Source: Chloroflexota bacterium (GTDB lineage: Bacteria > Chloroflexota > UBA11872). From it: 64,000 bases of DNA. A model generated the notes under the pieces. The model was not told the DNA's origin. It saw nothing but the letters and a program-made list of their open reading frames with translations, and did not search any database. Shown in pieces: positions 37,601-47,037 of the stretch. The stretch is from the NCBI GenBank assembly GCA_026707285.1, contig JAPOXD010000009.1, positions 1 to 64,000 of the forward strand, written 5' to 3'. The first letter of the stretch is position 1. The number at the start of each line of letters is the position of its first letter. A program made the translations under genes and the position numbers.

Positions 37601-37621
37601 GGCGGGTCTGAGACCCGCCCC
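37601..37621. repeat. Type C palindromic repeat GGGCGGGTCTGAGACCCGCCC
   Basis: Palindromic; compensatory changes versus other Type C copies. Confidence 0.8.
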
Positions 37622-37637
37622 TACCCTGACGCTCGGT

Positions 37638-37666
37638 CCCGGGCTGCGCGCAGGGCGGGCCACCGG
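37638..37666. repeat. Type B palindromic repeat (diverged)
   Basis: CCCGGGCTGCGCGCAGGGCGGGCCACCGG. Confidence 0.65.
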
Positions 37667-37672
37667 GTCGGT

Positions 37673-37738
37673 GTAGGGACAGCCCTTGTGGCTGCCCGGA
37701 CTGTGACTCGCACGGGCGCCCACCAGGGGCGCCCCTAC
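37673..37738. repeat. Type A REPIN-like element
   Basis: GTAGGGACAGCCCTTGTGGCTGCCCGG...GGGCGCCCACCAGGGGCGCCCCTAC; overlaps the stop codon of the adjacent gene. Confidence 0.85.
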
Positions 37739-38847
37739 GCGGACGGGGGCGTTACCACGGCATGTCGGGTGGACATGCGCTCGAGGCGTTCCGGATCCGG
37801 TTCGGGGAGGCACTCGGTGGCCGGCGCAAAGGTCAGATCGGGCTCCAGCTCCAAGGCCGGCTCCGCTAAATCCTGGCGGTAGAACTTGGACGACGGGAAC
37901 AGGTCGCCGGGATAGGTGAAGTTGGGCAGCGTGGCCAGCTCGACGCACAGCGCCGCGCCGACAGAGCTTTCGAGCATCCCGCCGATCCACACGGGGATAC
38001 CGGCGTCGCGGCAGACGTCGTGCATGGCGACCGAATTGGTGAATCCACCCGCGCGGCCGGGCTTGATGTTGACGTAGTGGCAGGCGCCGATGCGGATGGC
38101 CTGCTGGACCATTTCGAGGTCGCGGGCGGATTCGTCCAGGCAGATGGGCGTCTCGATCGCTCGCGCCAGTTCCGCGTGGTCGAGGATGTCGTTCCAGCCC
38201 AGCGGCTGCTCGATGAAGGCCAGCCCCAGGTCGTCTATGGCCTCGAACGTGTCGAGGTCGTCGAGGGTGTAGCCGGCGTTGCAGTCGATGTGGATGAGGT
38301 GATTTGGAAACGTTGAACGTACGGCGCGCAGCACGTCGACGTCCCAGCCCGGCCGCACCTTGAGCTTGGTGCGGGGGAAACCGGCGTCCACGGCCTGTTG
38401 CATGTTGCCCAGGAGCATGTCGATGGAATCCTGCACGCCGAAGTCGGCGCCGGCGATGACGGGGCGCGTCTCGCCGCCGAGCAGTCGGTGGACGGGCGTG
38501 CCGGTGATCTTGGACTCCAGCGACCACCAGCACAGCTCGACCGCGGCCTTGGCGAAGCCGTTGCCCTTGGCGAAGGCGAGCCGGTCGTGGAGGTCCTGCG
38601 CGGAGTCGTACTCACGCCCCACCACGTGCGGGCCGAACACCTCGGCCACCAGGTAGAAGACGCCTCCGGCGCACTCGTTGACGTAGTGCGGGGCGAAGAA
38701 CGGGGTGGCCTCGGCCCAGGCCTCACTATCGCCGCTGGTGGCCTTCACGAGCACCGAGTCGATGTCGTGGTCTTCGCCGTAGGCGGTGCGCCAGGGGTAG
38801 ATAAGCGGCATTCGGACGTAGTAGACGTCCAGGCGGTCGATGCGCAT
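37735..38847 (-). CDS. Enolase-superfamily protein (MenC / N-acylamino-acid racemase-like)
   Basis: MRIDRLDVYYVRMPLIYPWRTAYGE; PRTKLKVRPGWDVDVL; IDCNAGYTLDD; CLDESARDLE; YVNIKPGRAGG; IGGMLESSVGAALCVELATLPNFTYPGDL. Confidence 0.85.
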   Translation of the reverse strand: MRIDRLDVYYVRMPLIYPWRTAYGEDHDIDSVLVKATSGDSEAWAEATPFFAPHYVNECAGGVFYLVAEVFGPHVVGREYDSAQDLHDRLAFAKGNGFAKAAVELCWWSLESKITGTPVHRLLGGETRPVIAGADFGVQDSIDMLLGNMQQAVDAGFPRTKLKVRPGWDVDVLRAVRSTFPNHLIHIDCNAGYTLDDLDTFEAIDDLGLAFIEQPLGWNDILDHAELARAIETPICLDESARDLEMVQQAIRIGACHYVNIKPGRAGGFTNSVAMHDVCRDAGIPVWIGGMLESSVGAALCVELATLPNFTYPGDLFPSSKFYRQDLAEPALELEPDLTFAPATECLPEPDPERLERMSTRHAVVTPPSA

Positions 38848-38933
38848 GCGGGCCTCCTCTGACAGGCATGGTGACGGCACGGGACGCGGGATGCAATTGG
38901 AGACCGACGAGGAGACGCGCGTTGACTTCGAAG

Positions 38934-41222
38934 CTAGGGCGTGCGGCGCTTGCGGAGGAGGGCGGACGGCTTGGGCGGAGCCGCGATCGCGCCTTCCAGT
39001 CGGACTTGTGGCAACCAGCGCAACCCTCGCGGCAGCCACCAGTTGCGCGATCCCAGCAGCTTCATCGAGGCCGGTACCAGGATCGAGCGGATAAGCGTGG
39101 CGTCGATGGCGACGGCAACCGCCAGCCCGAAGCCGATTTGCTGGAACACGACGAGGTCGCCCGAGGCGAACCCGCCGAACACCGCCACCATGATCAAAGC
39201 GGCGCCGGTGATGAGCGCTCCCGTCCGCCGCAGGCCGAATGCCACTGACTCGGCGTTGTCGCCGGTGCGCTCAAAGCGCTCGCGAATGCGGCTCAGCAGG
39301 AACACGTGGTAGTCCATCGAGAGCCCGAACAGCACGGCGAAGAGCAGGATCGGGACCCAGGCTTCGATGGCCACGACCTTTTGAAAGCCCAGCAAATCGG
39401 CGGCGAAGCCCATTTGGGAGACGAGCACGATCAGGCCGTAGGCGGCCCCGACCGCCAGCAGATTCATGAGGATCGCCTTGGCCGGCACGATCAGCGAGCG
39501 GAAGACCACCAGCAGCAGGACGAAGCTGATGCTGAGGACGATGCCGAAGACCACCGGGGTGTATTGCCTGGCCACGTCGAAGTAGGCCACGTTTTGCGCC
39601 GTGACGCCGGTGACGAAGGCGCTGGCCTCGACATCGGCCAACGCCCGCGGAATGACCTCGTCGCGCAGCCGGCGAACGGCGTCGGCGCCGGCGCTACTGG
39701 TCGGTTCGGCGACTAGCGGCACGGTGATGAGCGCGGCCGTTCCGTCGCGGCTGATTTCGAGGCGCGAGGGACCGAATTCCGGGTCGTCGGCGAGCGCCGT
39801 CTGCATCCGAGTGATCGCCGCCTGCACGTCGGCAGCCGACGTGTCGCCGTCGACGACGATCTGGGCCGGCGAGACCAGGCCGCCGAGGAAGTCGCGCTGC
39901 AGCACGGCAAGGCCGTCGTGCGTCCGAGTTCCCGTCGGCAGGCTCGACAGGCTGGAGGATCCCGTGTTGATGCCAATGTTGGGCACCGCGGCCGCGGCCA
40001 GCAGGCCACCGACGATGACCAGACTGACGATCGGCCGGCGCATGACGGCGTAAGCCAGGCGGTCCCACAGGGGGCGCCCCCGCCGGCGGTTGGCCGCGGC
40101 GGCGAGGCGTCCGAGGAACGGCAGGCGGAATGCATCGACGTGATCGCCCATGAGGCTGAGAATCGCCGGAAGCAGCGTGAGCGCCGCGAACACCGCCGCG
40201 GCGACCACGAGGATCGCGCCGGCCGCGAGTCCCTGGAAGACGTTTACGGGAATGACCAGCAGCCCGAGCAGGGCCACGATGACGACCAGGCCGCTGATCA
40301 GCACCGCGCGGCTCGCCGTCGCCCCCATGGTCCGAATCGCGTCGACGGTGTCGCGGCCCGCGCGGCGCTCTTCGCGATAGCGGGAGACCACGAACAGCGA
40401 ATAGTCGATGCCGACCGCCAGACCCATCATCGTGACCATGTTCACGACGAAGAACGAGAGGTCGAACACCTGGCCGATCAGCGCGGTCACGCCCAGGGCG
40501 ATGACGATCGCCACGCCGGCGAGGACGATCGGGAGCAGCGCCGCGGCAAAGGCGCCAAAGACCAGCACAAGGATCAGAAAGGCAATTGGCAGGGCCACCA
40601 GCTCGCCCTTCTGCAGGTCGCGCTCGGCGATCTCGCGGAAGTCCTGGCCGCCGGTGGCGCGGCCGGTCACATGCGTGGTAAAGCCTTCCGCTTCGAGGGC
40701 GTCGACAACCGCGTGGACCTCGTGGACGTTGACGATCGCGTCCTCGAGATCGCCGCTCATGAGCACCGGCAGCAGCAGCGATTGCCGGTCCTGCGAGACC
40801 AGCGAGGGATCGCCGGTCTGGTAGTAGCTGAACACGCCCTGGACCGTTGCCGGGCCGAGCGCGGCGAGATCGGCTTGCAGTTGCTCGACCACGGTGCGGA
40901 AGGACGGCTCGTCCACCGTGCTCGACTCCGCCTGCACGATCACAAGCTCGGTCACGCCGCCCGGACGGTCGAACCGCTCGGCGATGATTCGATCGCCGCG
41001 CGCGTAGTCGGGGTTGTTCGAGATTCGTTGATCGGTCGTGAGCGAGCCGCCCAGCTGTGTCGCCACCAGCGCGCTCGCGGCCACGAGCATGGCCGCCCAG
41101 ATGCCGACGGTGCGCCACGGATTGCGGGCGCAATGGGCGGCGAGACCTCCCAGCGAGAGCTCGGGAACAGGAAGGGCGCGGCCGGCTCGAAGGCTCTGCA
41201 CGCGCCGCGCGAAACGCCTCAT
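38934..41222 (-). CDS. MMPL/RND family transporter
   Basis: 762 aa; GVAIVIALGVTALIGQVFDLSFFVVNMVTMMGLAVGIDYSLFVVSRYREER; LFGLSMDYHVFLLSRIRERF; two RND-type TM blocks. Confidence 0.92.
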   Translation of the reverse strand: MRRFARRVQSLRAGRALPVPELSLGGLAAHCARNPWRTVGIWAAMLVAASALVATQLGGSLTTDQRISNNPDYARGDRIIAERFDRPGGVTELVIVQAESSTVDEPSFRTVVEQLQADLAALGPATVQGVFSYYQTGDPSLVSQDRQSLLLPVLMSGDLEDAIVNVHEVHAVVDALEAEGFTTHVTGRATGGQDFREIAERDLQKGELVALPIAFLILVLVFGAFAAALLPIVLAGVAIVIALGVTALIGQVFDLSFFVVNMVTMMGLAVGIDYSLFVVSRYREERRAGRDTVDAIRTMGATASRAVLISGLVVIVALLGLLVIPVNVFQGLAAGAILVVAAAVFAALTLLPAILSLMGDHVDAFRLPFLGRLAAAANRRRGRPLWDRLAYAVMRRPIVSLVIVGGLLAAAAVPNIGINTGSSSLSSLPTGTRTHDGLAVLQRDFLGGLVSPAQIVVDGDTSAADVQAAITRMQTALADDPEFGPSRLEISRDGTAALITVPLVAEPTSSAGADAVRRLRDEVIPRALADVEASAFVTGVTAQNVAYFDVARQYTPVVFGIVLSISFVLLLVVFRSLIVPAKAILMNLLAVGAAYGLIVLVSQMGFAADLLGFQKVVAIEAWVPILLFAVLFGLSMDYHVFLLSRIRERFERTGDNAESVAFGLRRTGALITGAALIMVAVFGGFASGDLVVFQQIGFGLAVAVAIDATLIRSILVPASMKLLGSRNWWLPRGLRWLPQVRLEGAIAAPPKPSALLRKRRTP

Positions 41223-41506
41223 CGATCCGCCGCCGGGCCGCGCTCGAACAGGCTCGGTTCCAACTAGGTCCTGTCTACGCCGGAGCCGTGCAGGTCACGT
41301 GCGAAACAAGAGGCGGCGCCCCGCGAACTGGGCATCACGCTTCTCGAATCGCGGAGAGCAGCAAGCAGAGCCGCACGCTAAGTCCAACCAGTGTGTGGCG
41401 CGCACGGACGGCGCCTGTGTGAGTTCCGCGACGCCGCGACGGAGCGCGCCGGTGCTTGTGTGAGGAGACTTACATTGCGGTCGGCGACGCCCCACGCTGC
41501 TGTGCT

Positions 41507-41534
41507 CGGTGGCCCGCGCTGCGCGGAGCGTGGG
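41507..41534. repeat. Type B palindromic repeat (reverse orientation)
   Basis: CGGTGGCCCGCGCTGCGCGGAGCGTGGG. Confidence 0.7.
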
Positions 41535-41553
41535 ACCGGCCGCGGTTCAATCT

Positions 41554-41582
41554 CCCAGGCTGCACGCAGCCTGGGCCACCGG
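41554..41582. repeat. Type B palindromic repeat with perfect compensated stem
   Basis: CCCAGGCTGCACGCAGCCTGGGCCACCGG. Confidence 0.8.
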
Positions 41583-41592
41583 AACGGAATGC

Positions 41593-42354
41593 CTAAACCG
41601 GCTTGCCGCCGTGGACCATGAGCACCTGGCCGGTGGCGAGGCGGTTGTGGACCACGAAACCCATGATCGCGTCGGCCACGTCCTCCGGCTCGCAGACACG
41701 CTGAAGATAGGTACCGGTGCGGGCTCGCTCTCGGTTGGTGTCGGCGTACGTCGGGTCGGGATGGTCGTAGTGCCACTCGGTGTTGATGAAGCCGGGCGCG
41801 ACGCAGTTGACCCGCACGTCGGGGGCCAGGGCTCGCGCGAGGGTGCGGGTGAGGCTGTGCACCGCCGCCTTGGAGGCGCAGTAGGGGATCGAGCTGCCGG
41901 AGTCACCGATGCCGGCGACGGAGCCCACGTTCACGACCACACCCGAGCCGCCGGCGCGCAGGTGCGGCGCAGCGGCGCGGGTGACGTTGAACAGCCCCTG
42001 GACGTTGGTGGCGAAGATAACGTCCCAGGCTTCGTCCTCCACGCTGTCGAGGTTCAGGATGTCGCTGAAGCGGGTGACCGCGGCGTTGTTGACCAGGATG
42101 TCGAGGCCGCCCAGGGCGTCGACCGCCTCGGCGACGAGCATTCGCGCGGCGTCCGGCGAGCTGACGTCCGCCGCAATGGAAACAGCGGTCACACCGTGGG
42201 CGCGGGCCTTTGCGGCGACCGCATCGGCGCGATCTTTCGAGCGGGCGTAGTTCACGGCGACGGAGGCGCCGCGCTCGGCCAGCATCTCGACCGTGGCGGC
42301 GCCGACGCCGCGGCTGCCTCCGGTTACCAGGGCGCATTTGCCGCTGAGCGTCAT
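41593..42354 (-). CDS. SDR family oxidoreductase
   Basis: [68 protein letters not shown]. Confidence 0.92.
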   Translation of the reverse strand: MTLSGKCALVTGGSRGVGAATVEMLAERGASVAVNYARSKDRADAVAAKARAHGVTAVSIAADVSSPDAARMLVAEAVDALGGLDILVNNAAVTRFSDILNLDSVEDEAWDVIFATNVQGLFNVTRAAAPHLRAGGSGVVVNVGSVAGIGDSGSSIPYCASKAAVHSLTRTLARALAPDVRVNCVAPGFINTEWHYDHPDPTYADTNRERARTGTYLQRVCEPEDVADAIMGFVVHNRLATGQVLMVHGGKPV

Positions 42355-42469
42355 TGCAGAGACTCCTTCAATCAGCCTGTTGGACTGGCATGGTACGCGT
42401 CCGCCGTTGGCGGCAGGCCGGCCGCCGGGTGAGAATCGGGGGCCGCCCGGACCGCCGCGCGGCTCACCG

Positions 42470-44515
42470 ATGGGTCCCCGCGTGCCGAATCGCCTCGCCG
42501 CCGAGTCCAGCCCCTACCTCTTGCAGCATCAGCACAACCCGGTGGATTGGTATCCGTGGGGCGAGGAGGCGCTGGCCAAGGCGCGCGACGAGAACCGGCC
42601 GATCTTCCTGAGCATCGGCTACGCGGCCTGTCACTGGTGCCACGTGATGGAGCACGAGTCGTTCGAGGACGACGACACGGCCGACTATCTGAACGAGCAC
42701 TTCGTGTCGATCAAGGTGGACCGCGAGGAGCGGCCCGACCTGGATCAGATCTACATGAGCGCGGTGACGGCGATCACGGGGCACGGCGGATGGCCGATGA
42801 CGGTGTTCCTGATGCCCGACGGGCGGCCGTTCCACGGCGGCACCTACTTCCCGCCCGAGCCGCGCTACGGCATGCCGTCGTTCCTCCAACTGCTGAAGCA
42901 GGTATGGGAAGCCTGGGTGATCCGGCGCGACGACCTGGACAACGGCGCGCAGCAGCTCGTGGAGGCGCTGCAGCGCGTGCAGGTGGGCGCGTCGGCAAGC
43001 GAGCTCACGGAGCACACGCTCGGCCAGGCCAGCCGCGTGCTGGCGGCCAGCCACGACCGGCAGCACGGCGGCTGGGGCGCGGCGCCAAAGTTTCCGCAGC
43101 CCATGGCGCTCGAGTTCCTGTTGCGACGGCACGTGGCGACGGGCGAGGGTCTGTTGCTGGACGTCGTCGAGCGTTCCCTGACGAAGATGGCGCGCGGCGG
43201 CATCTACGACCAGTTGGGCGGCGGCTTCCACCGCTACAGCGTCGACGCCGAGTGGCTGGCGCCCCATTTCGAAAAAATGCTCTACGACAACGCGCAGCTG
43301 GCGCGGGTGTACCTGCACGCCTGGCAGATCACGGGCGATGCCGAGTACCGGGCGGTGGTGGAGGCGACGCTGGACTACGTGGCGCGCGAGATGACGCACC
43401 CGGACGGCGGGTTCTTCAGCACGCAGGACGCCGACTCGGAAGGCGAGGAGGGCAAGTTCTTCGTCTGGTCCGTTGACGAGGTGGACGAGCTGTTGGGGAA
43501 CGACGCCCCGCTCTTCCGCGACGCCTACGACGTGACGCGAGGCGGCAACTGGGAGGGCAAGACCATCCTGCGCCGGGTGCGCGACGCCGACGTGCTCGCG
43601 TCGATGCACGGTCTGGCGGTCGAGGAAGTCGAGGCGCGTCTGGCGGCGGGGCGGGCGGCGCTCCTCGAGCGGCGCGAGGGACGCATCCGTCCCGGCCTGG
43701 ACGACAAGGTTTTGACGGCGTGGAACGGCATGATGCTGGCGACCGTGGCGGACGCGGCGCGGGTGCTCGATCGCGGCGACTACCGCGACATGGCGGCGCG
43801 TGCCGGCGAGTTTGCGCTGCGCGAGCTGCGCCGTCCCAACGGACGCTTGTGGCGCACCTGGCGCGACGGGCAGGCCAAGCTGAACGGCTACCTGGAGGAC
43901 TACGCGTGCCTTGCGTCCGGACTGGTGGAGCTGTATCAGACGACGTTCGATCCCCGATGGTTCGAGGCGGCGTGTGAGCTGGCGGATGCGATGCTGGCGC
44001 ACTTCGCCGATCCCGCCGGGGGCTTCTTCGACACCAGCGAGGACCACGAAACGCTGATCACCCGACCAAAGGACGTACAGGACAACGCCACGCCGTCGGG
44101 CAACGCCATGGCGGCAACGGTGTTGGCGCAGCTTGCCGCGCTGACGGGCGACGCACGGTTCGCCGACGCAGTGGCGCAGGCGCTGCCGCTCGTTGGGCGA
44201 TTCGCCGGCGAGCATGCGACCGGATTCGGACAGTGGCTGTGCGCGGCCGATTTCACGGTCGCGGGCGCCCACGAAGTCGCGATCGTGGGCGACCTCGAGG
44301 ATCCCGGCACGCGCGGGCTGATCGACGCCGCATTCGCCGCCTACCGACCGCGCCAGGTGGTCGCGGCGGCGGCGCCTTCCGAGTCGACCACGGTGCCGCT
44401 CTTGGTCGATCGGCCGGCGATCAATGGGGCGGCGACGGCCTATGTGTGTCGCAACTTCGCCTGCGAATTGCCGGTCACGGACGCCGCCGGGCTCGTGGCG
44501 CAACTGGCCGGATAG
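42470..44515 (+). CDS. Thioredoxin-domain DUF255 protein (YyaL/SSP411 family)
   Basis: [61 protein letters not shown]; start ATG at 42470. Confidence 0.93.
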   Translation: MGPRVPNRLAAESSPYLLQHQHNPVDWYPWGEEALAKARDENRPIFLSIGYAACHWCHVMEHESFEDDDTADYLNEHFVSIKVDREERPDLDQIYMSAVTAITGHGGWPMTVFLMPDGRPFHGGTYFPPEPRYGMPSFLQLLKQVWEAWVIRRDDLDNGAQQLVEALQRVQVGASASELTEHTLGQASRVLAASHDRQHGGWGAAPKFPQPMALEFLLRRHVATGEGLLLDVVERSLTKMARGGIYDQLGGGFHRYSVDAEWLAPHFEKMLYDNAQLARVYLHAWQITGDAEYRAVVEATLDYVAREMTHPDGGFFSTQDADSEGEEGKFFVWSVDEVDELLGNDAPLFRDAYDVTRGGNWEGKTILRRVRDADVLASMHGLAVEEVEARLAAGRAALLERREGRIRPGLDDKVLTAWNGMMLATVADAARVLDRGDYRDMAARAGEFALRELRRPNGRLWRTWRDGQAKLNGYLEDYACLASGLVELYQTTFDPRWFEAACELADAMLAHFADPAGGFFDTSEDHETLITRPKDVQDNATPSGNAMAATVLAQLAALTGDARFADAVAQALPLVGRFAGEHATGFGQWLCAADFTVAGAHEVAIVGDLEDPGTRGLIDAAFAAYRPRQVVAAAAPSESTTVPLLVDRPAINGAATAYVCRNFACELPVTDAAGLVAQLAG

Positions 44516-44559
44516 CGCCGGGTCGGTAGGATAGGGCAAATGCGACCTCAGGGGCTGCG

Positions 44560-45459
44560 ATGGACGTTCTGCGAATAACGCCGCGGGGCTTCTGCCATGG
44601 CGTCGTGGACGCCATCCGCCTGGCGCAGGAGGCCGGCCAAACGCACGAGGGCCCCGTGTACATGCTGGGCTATCTGGTTCACAACGCCCACGTGGTGCAG
44701 GAGCTGGCCCAATACAACGTGAAGCTCATCGACCTGGACGATCGGTTTGCGGGGCTGGAGAAGATCGAAAGCGGCACGGTGATTCTCACGGCGCACGGCG
44801 TGTCGCCGGCGGTGAAATCCCGGGCCATGGACCGCGGGCTGACCGTGATCGACGCCACCTGCTCGGACGTCTACGTGACGCACGACCTGATCATCGACCT
44901 GGTCGACAAGGGCTACGAGATCATCTACGTGGGCAAGCCGGGCCATCCCGAGCCGGAGGGGGCGATCGGCGAAGCGCCCGACCACGTGCACCTGGTCTCG
45001 TCGACGGACGACGTGGCCAAGCTCGATCTCGGCGCGAAGCACATCGCGGTGACCACGCAAACCACGCTGAGCGTGTGGGACACCGAGGACATCATCTCCA
45101 GCATCCTGGACAAATACCCCGACGCCGAGGTGCACAACGACATTTGCCTGGCGACCCAAGATCGCCAGGAAGCGGCCGTTGCCGCGGCCGACGAGTGCGA
45201 CCTGGTGCTGGTGGTGGGAAGCTCGCGCAGCTCAAACTCGCGGCGCCTGGTCGAGGTGGTGCGCGACATCAAGGGCAAGCCCGCGTACCTGGTGGACACG
45301 GTCGCGGAAATCGACCTGGAGTGGTTCGTGGATACGAAGCGCGTGGGCATTACGGCCGGGGCGTCAACGCCGGCGCGGGTGACCCGCGAGGTGATCGAGT
45401 TCGTGGAGGCCTACGAGCCGGCGATCTCGGCCCCCAACGGAGACGACGCCCGCGGCTAA
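44560..45459 (+). CDS. ispH: 4-hydroxy-3-methylbut-2-enyl diphosphate reductase
   Basis: RGFCHGVVDAIRLA; VILTAHGVSP; IDATCSDVYVTH; NDICLATQDRQEA; VGITAGASTPA. Confidence 0.94.
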   Translation: MDVLRITPRGFCHGVVDAIRLAQEAGQTHEGPVYMLGYLVHNAHVVQELAQYNVKLIDLDDRFAGLEKIESGTVILTAHGVSPAVKSRAMDRGLTVIDATCSDVYVTHDLIIDLVDKGYEIIYVGKPGHPEPEGAIGEAPDHVHLVSSTDDVAKLDLGAKHIAVTTQTTLSVWDTEDIISSILDKYPDAEVHNDICLATQDRQEAAVAAADECDLVLVVGSSRSSNSRRLVEVVRDIKGKPAYLVDTVAEIDLEWFVDTKRVGITAGASTPARVTREVIEFVEAYEPAISAPNGDDARG

Positions 45460-46511
45460 AGCCGCTCGGACGATCCGGCTTGCCCGGCTTCCGCGTTGAG
45501 GTCGTCGACCACGAATGGCAGCAGCGGCACACCCAGTTCCCGCGATTCATCGAATCGCTCCCACTCGATCTCGCCGGGCACGTAGATGCGCGACGTGCCC
45601 CCCACGCGGGCGCAGTCGTGGAACAGCGCGATCTGCTGATCGACGAGGGCCGCGAACGCGTCAGGCGGCATGAAGGCCGCGATGTCGATGGCGTGAAACC
45701 AGTGGCCGGTGTCGCCGTGGCTCCCATCGGGCTGCGGACGCCCCACCGTGGGTCCAAAGCTGGCGCCGGCCAGGACGCCTGCCAAGAGATCGACCACCTG
45801 CGCGAGACCAATGCCCTTGGGTCCGCCGATGGAGACGCCGGATCCCTCGACAAGATCGGCGGGATCTCTGCTCGGCTGGCCACGGCGGTCCAAGATCCAG
45901 CCCTCGGGCACCGTCTGCCCCAGGCGTTCGGCAATCGCCACGCGCGAGTTGGCCGAGACGGACATGGCCATGTCCAGCACGATCGGGCGCTCACGAGCCG
46001 CGGGAACGGCGAAGGCGATCGGATTGTTGCCGACCATGCGCTTGCGCCCGCCAAAGGGGAACATCGTGGGCCCGGCGTTGGTGGCGGCAAACCCGATCAT
46101 CCGGTGCGGCAGGGCCATCATGGCGAAGTGGGCGGCCGCGCCGAAGTGGTTGCTCCGCTTGGTGAAGCCGGTGGCAGCGCCGCTGGCGCCGGCTTTCCGA
46201 ATGACCGCCTGCATGGTGAAGTGACCGGCAATGGCGCCCGGTGCGCGGTCGCCGTCCACGTGCACCGTCGCGGGCGTTTCGCTCACGATGTGGGGTTGAG
46301 CCTTGACGTTGGTGGACCCGCGCCGGATCTCCTTGCAGTACTTCGGCAGCATCACGTGGCCGTGGGTGCGGACGCCGCGCATGTCGGCGGCGATGAGGTT
46401 GTCGGCCAGGATGCCGGCGTGATCGGCACTAAGCCCGAGATCCTGCAGAAGCGCGAGGTCGAAGCGGCGAAGGTCGGCTTCGGGGATGCGGACATACTCG
46501 TCAGGTGGCAT
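45456..46511 (-). CDS. Ldh_2 family malate/L-lactate dehydrogenase
   Basis: ADNLIAADMRGVRTHGHVMLPKYCKEIRRG; NSNHFGAAAHFAMMA-type motif; GGRKRMVGNNPIAFAVPA; start CAT at 46509. Confidence 0.9.
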   Translation of the reverse strand: MPPDEYVRIPEADLRRFDLALLQDLGLSADHAGILADNLIAADMRGVRTHGHVMLPKYCKEIRRGSTNVKAQPHIVSETPATVHVDGDRAPGAIAGHFTMQAVIRKAGASGAATGFTKRSNHFGAAAHFAMMALPHRMIGFAATNAGPTMFPFGGRKRMVGNNPIAFAVPAARERPIVLDMAMSVSANSRVAIAERLGQTVPEGWILDRRGQPSRDPADLVEGSGVSIGGPKGIGLAQVVDLLAGVLAGASFGPTVGRPQPDGSHGDTGHWFHAIDIAAFMPPDAFAALVDQQIALFHDCARVGGTSRIYVPGEIEWERFDESRELGVPLLPFVVDDLNAEAGQAGSSERL

Positions 46512-46684
46512 GGCGTGGACGATTCGGGGAGTGCAAAACGCCTCAGAATCGTACGCCAAGCGTGGATCGGCGAAGGATCGGAGCTCGCAGCGGGTGCAAT
46601 GTCCATCGTGTCGGCCGATGCGCCACGGCCAACGCCGGGCCGGGTTGCTACGATCATCGCCGCCGCTTCGAATAGGACACCGCC

Positions 46685-46987
46685 ATGCCCGCGCTAGACG
46701 ATGCCGCCATGGAAGCCGTGGTACGCGCGCTATACGCGCATCCAAACCGCCGCCATGCCGTCCCAGTTGAGTCCGACGACACCGTGGGAAGGTTGCGCCT
46801 TGCGCTGGAGGCGACAGTCGAACGGCTACACGGCAGCGACGCGATGTGGGGCCGCGGCGTTCGCATTGAGGTCGAGCGCGATGACGACGGCGTGCCGCAT
46901 CGGGCCTGGCTGTGGCGGGGATTGGTCGGCGGCCAGCGGCCGATGCGAGACGGCTTCAGCAGCGAGCCTCGACGGGTGCGCGCCTAG
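46685..46987 (+). CDS. Uncharacterised 100-aa protein
   Basis: Homologous frame retained in duplicated copy at 50271-50577; MPALDDAAMEAVVRALYAHPNRRHAVPVES. Confidence 0.6.
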   Translation: MPALDDAAMEAVVRALYAHPNRRHAVPVESDDTVGRLRLALEATVERLHGSDAMWGRGVRIEVERDDDGVPHRAWLWRGLVGGQRPMRDGFSSEPRRVRA

Positions 46988-47037
46988 CCCCAACCTCGCC
47001 CCACATAGGCCAAGACCGTCGCACATCGTGTCGCCGA

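Noticed and set aside
39918-41267. 449-aa plus-strand ORF opposite the MMPL transporter
   Set aside because: H/R/D/G-rich shadow ORF; the minus strand has strong RND/MMPL signatures.
42464-44539. 691-aa minus-strand ORF opposite the DUF255 gene
   Set aside because: Antisense shadow; the plus strand has clear thioredoxin/DUF255 motifs and no recognisable family is seen in the antisense protein.
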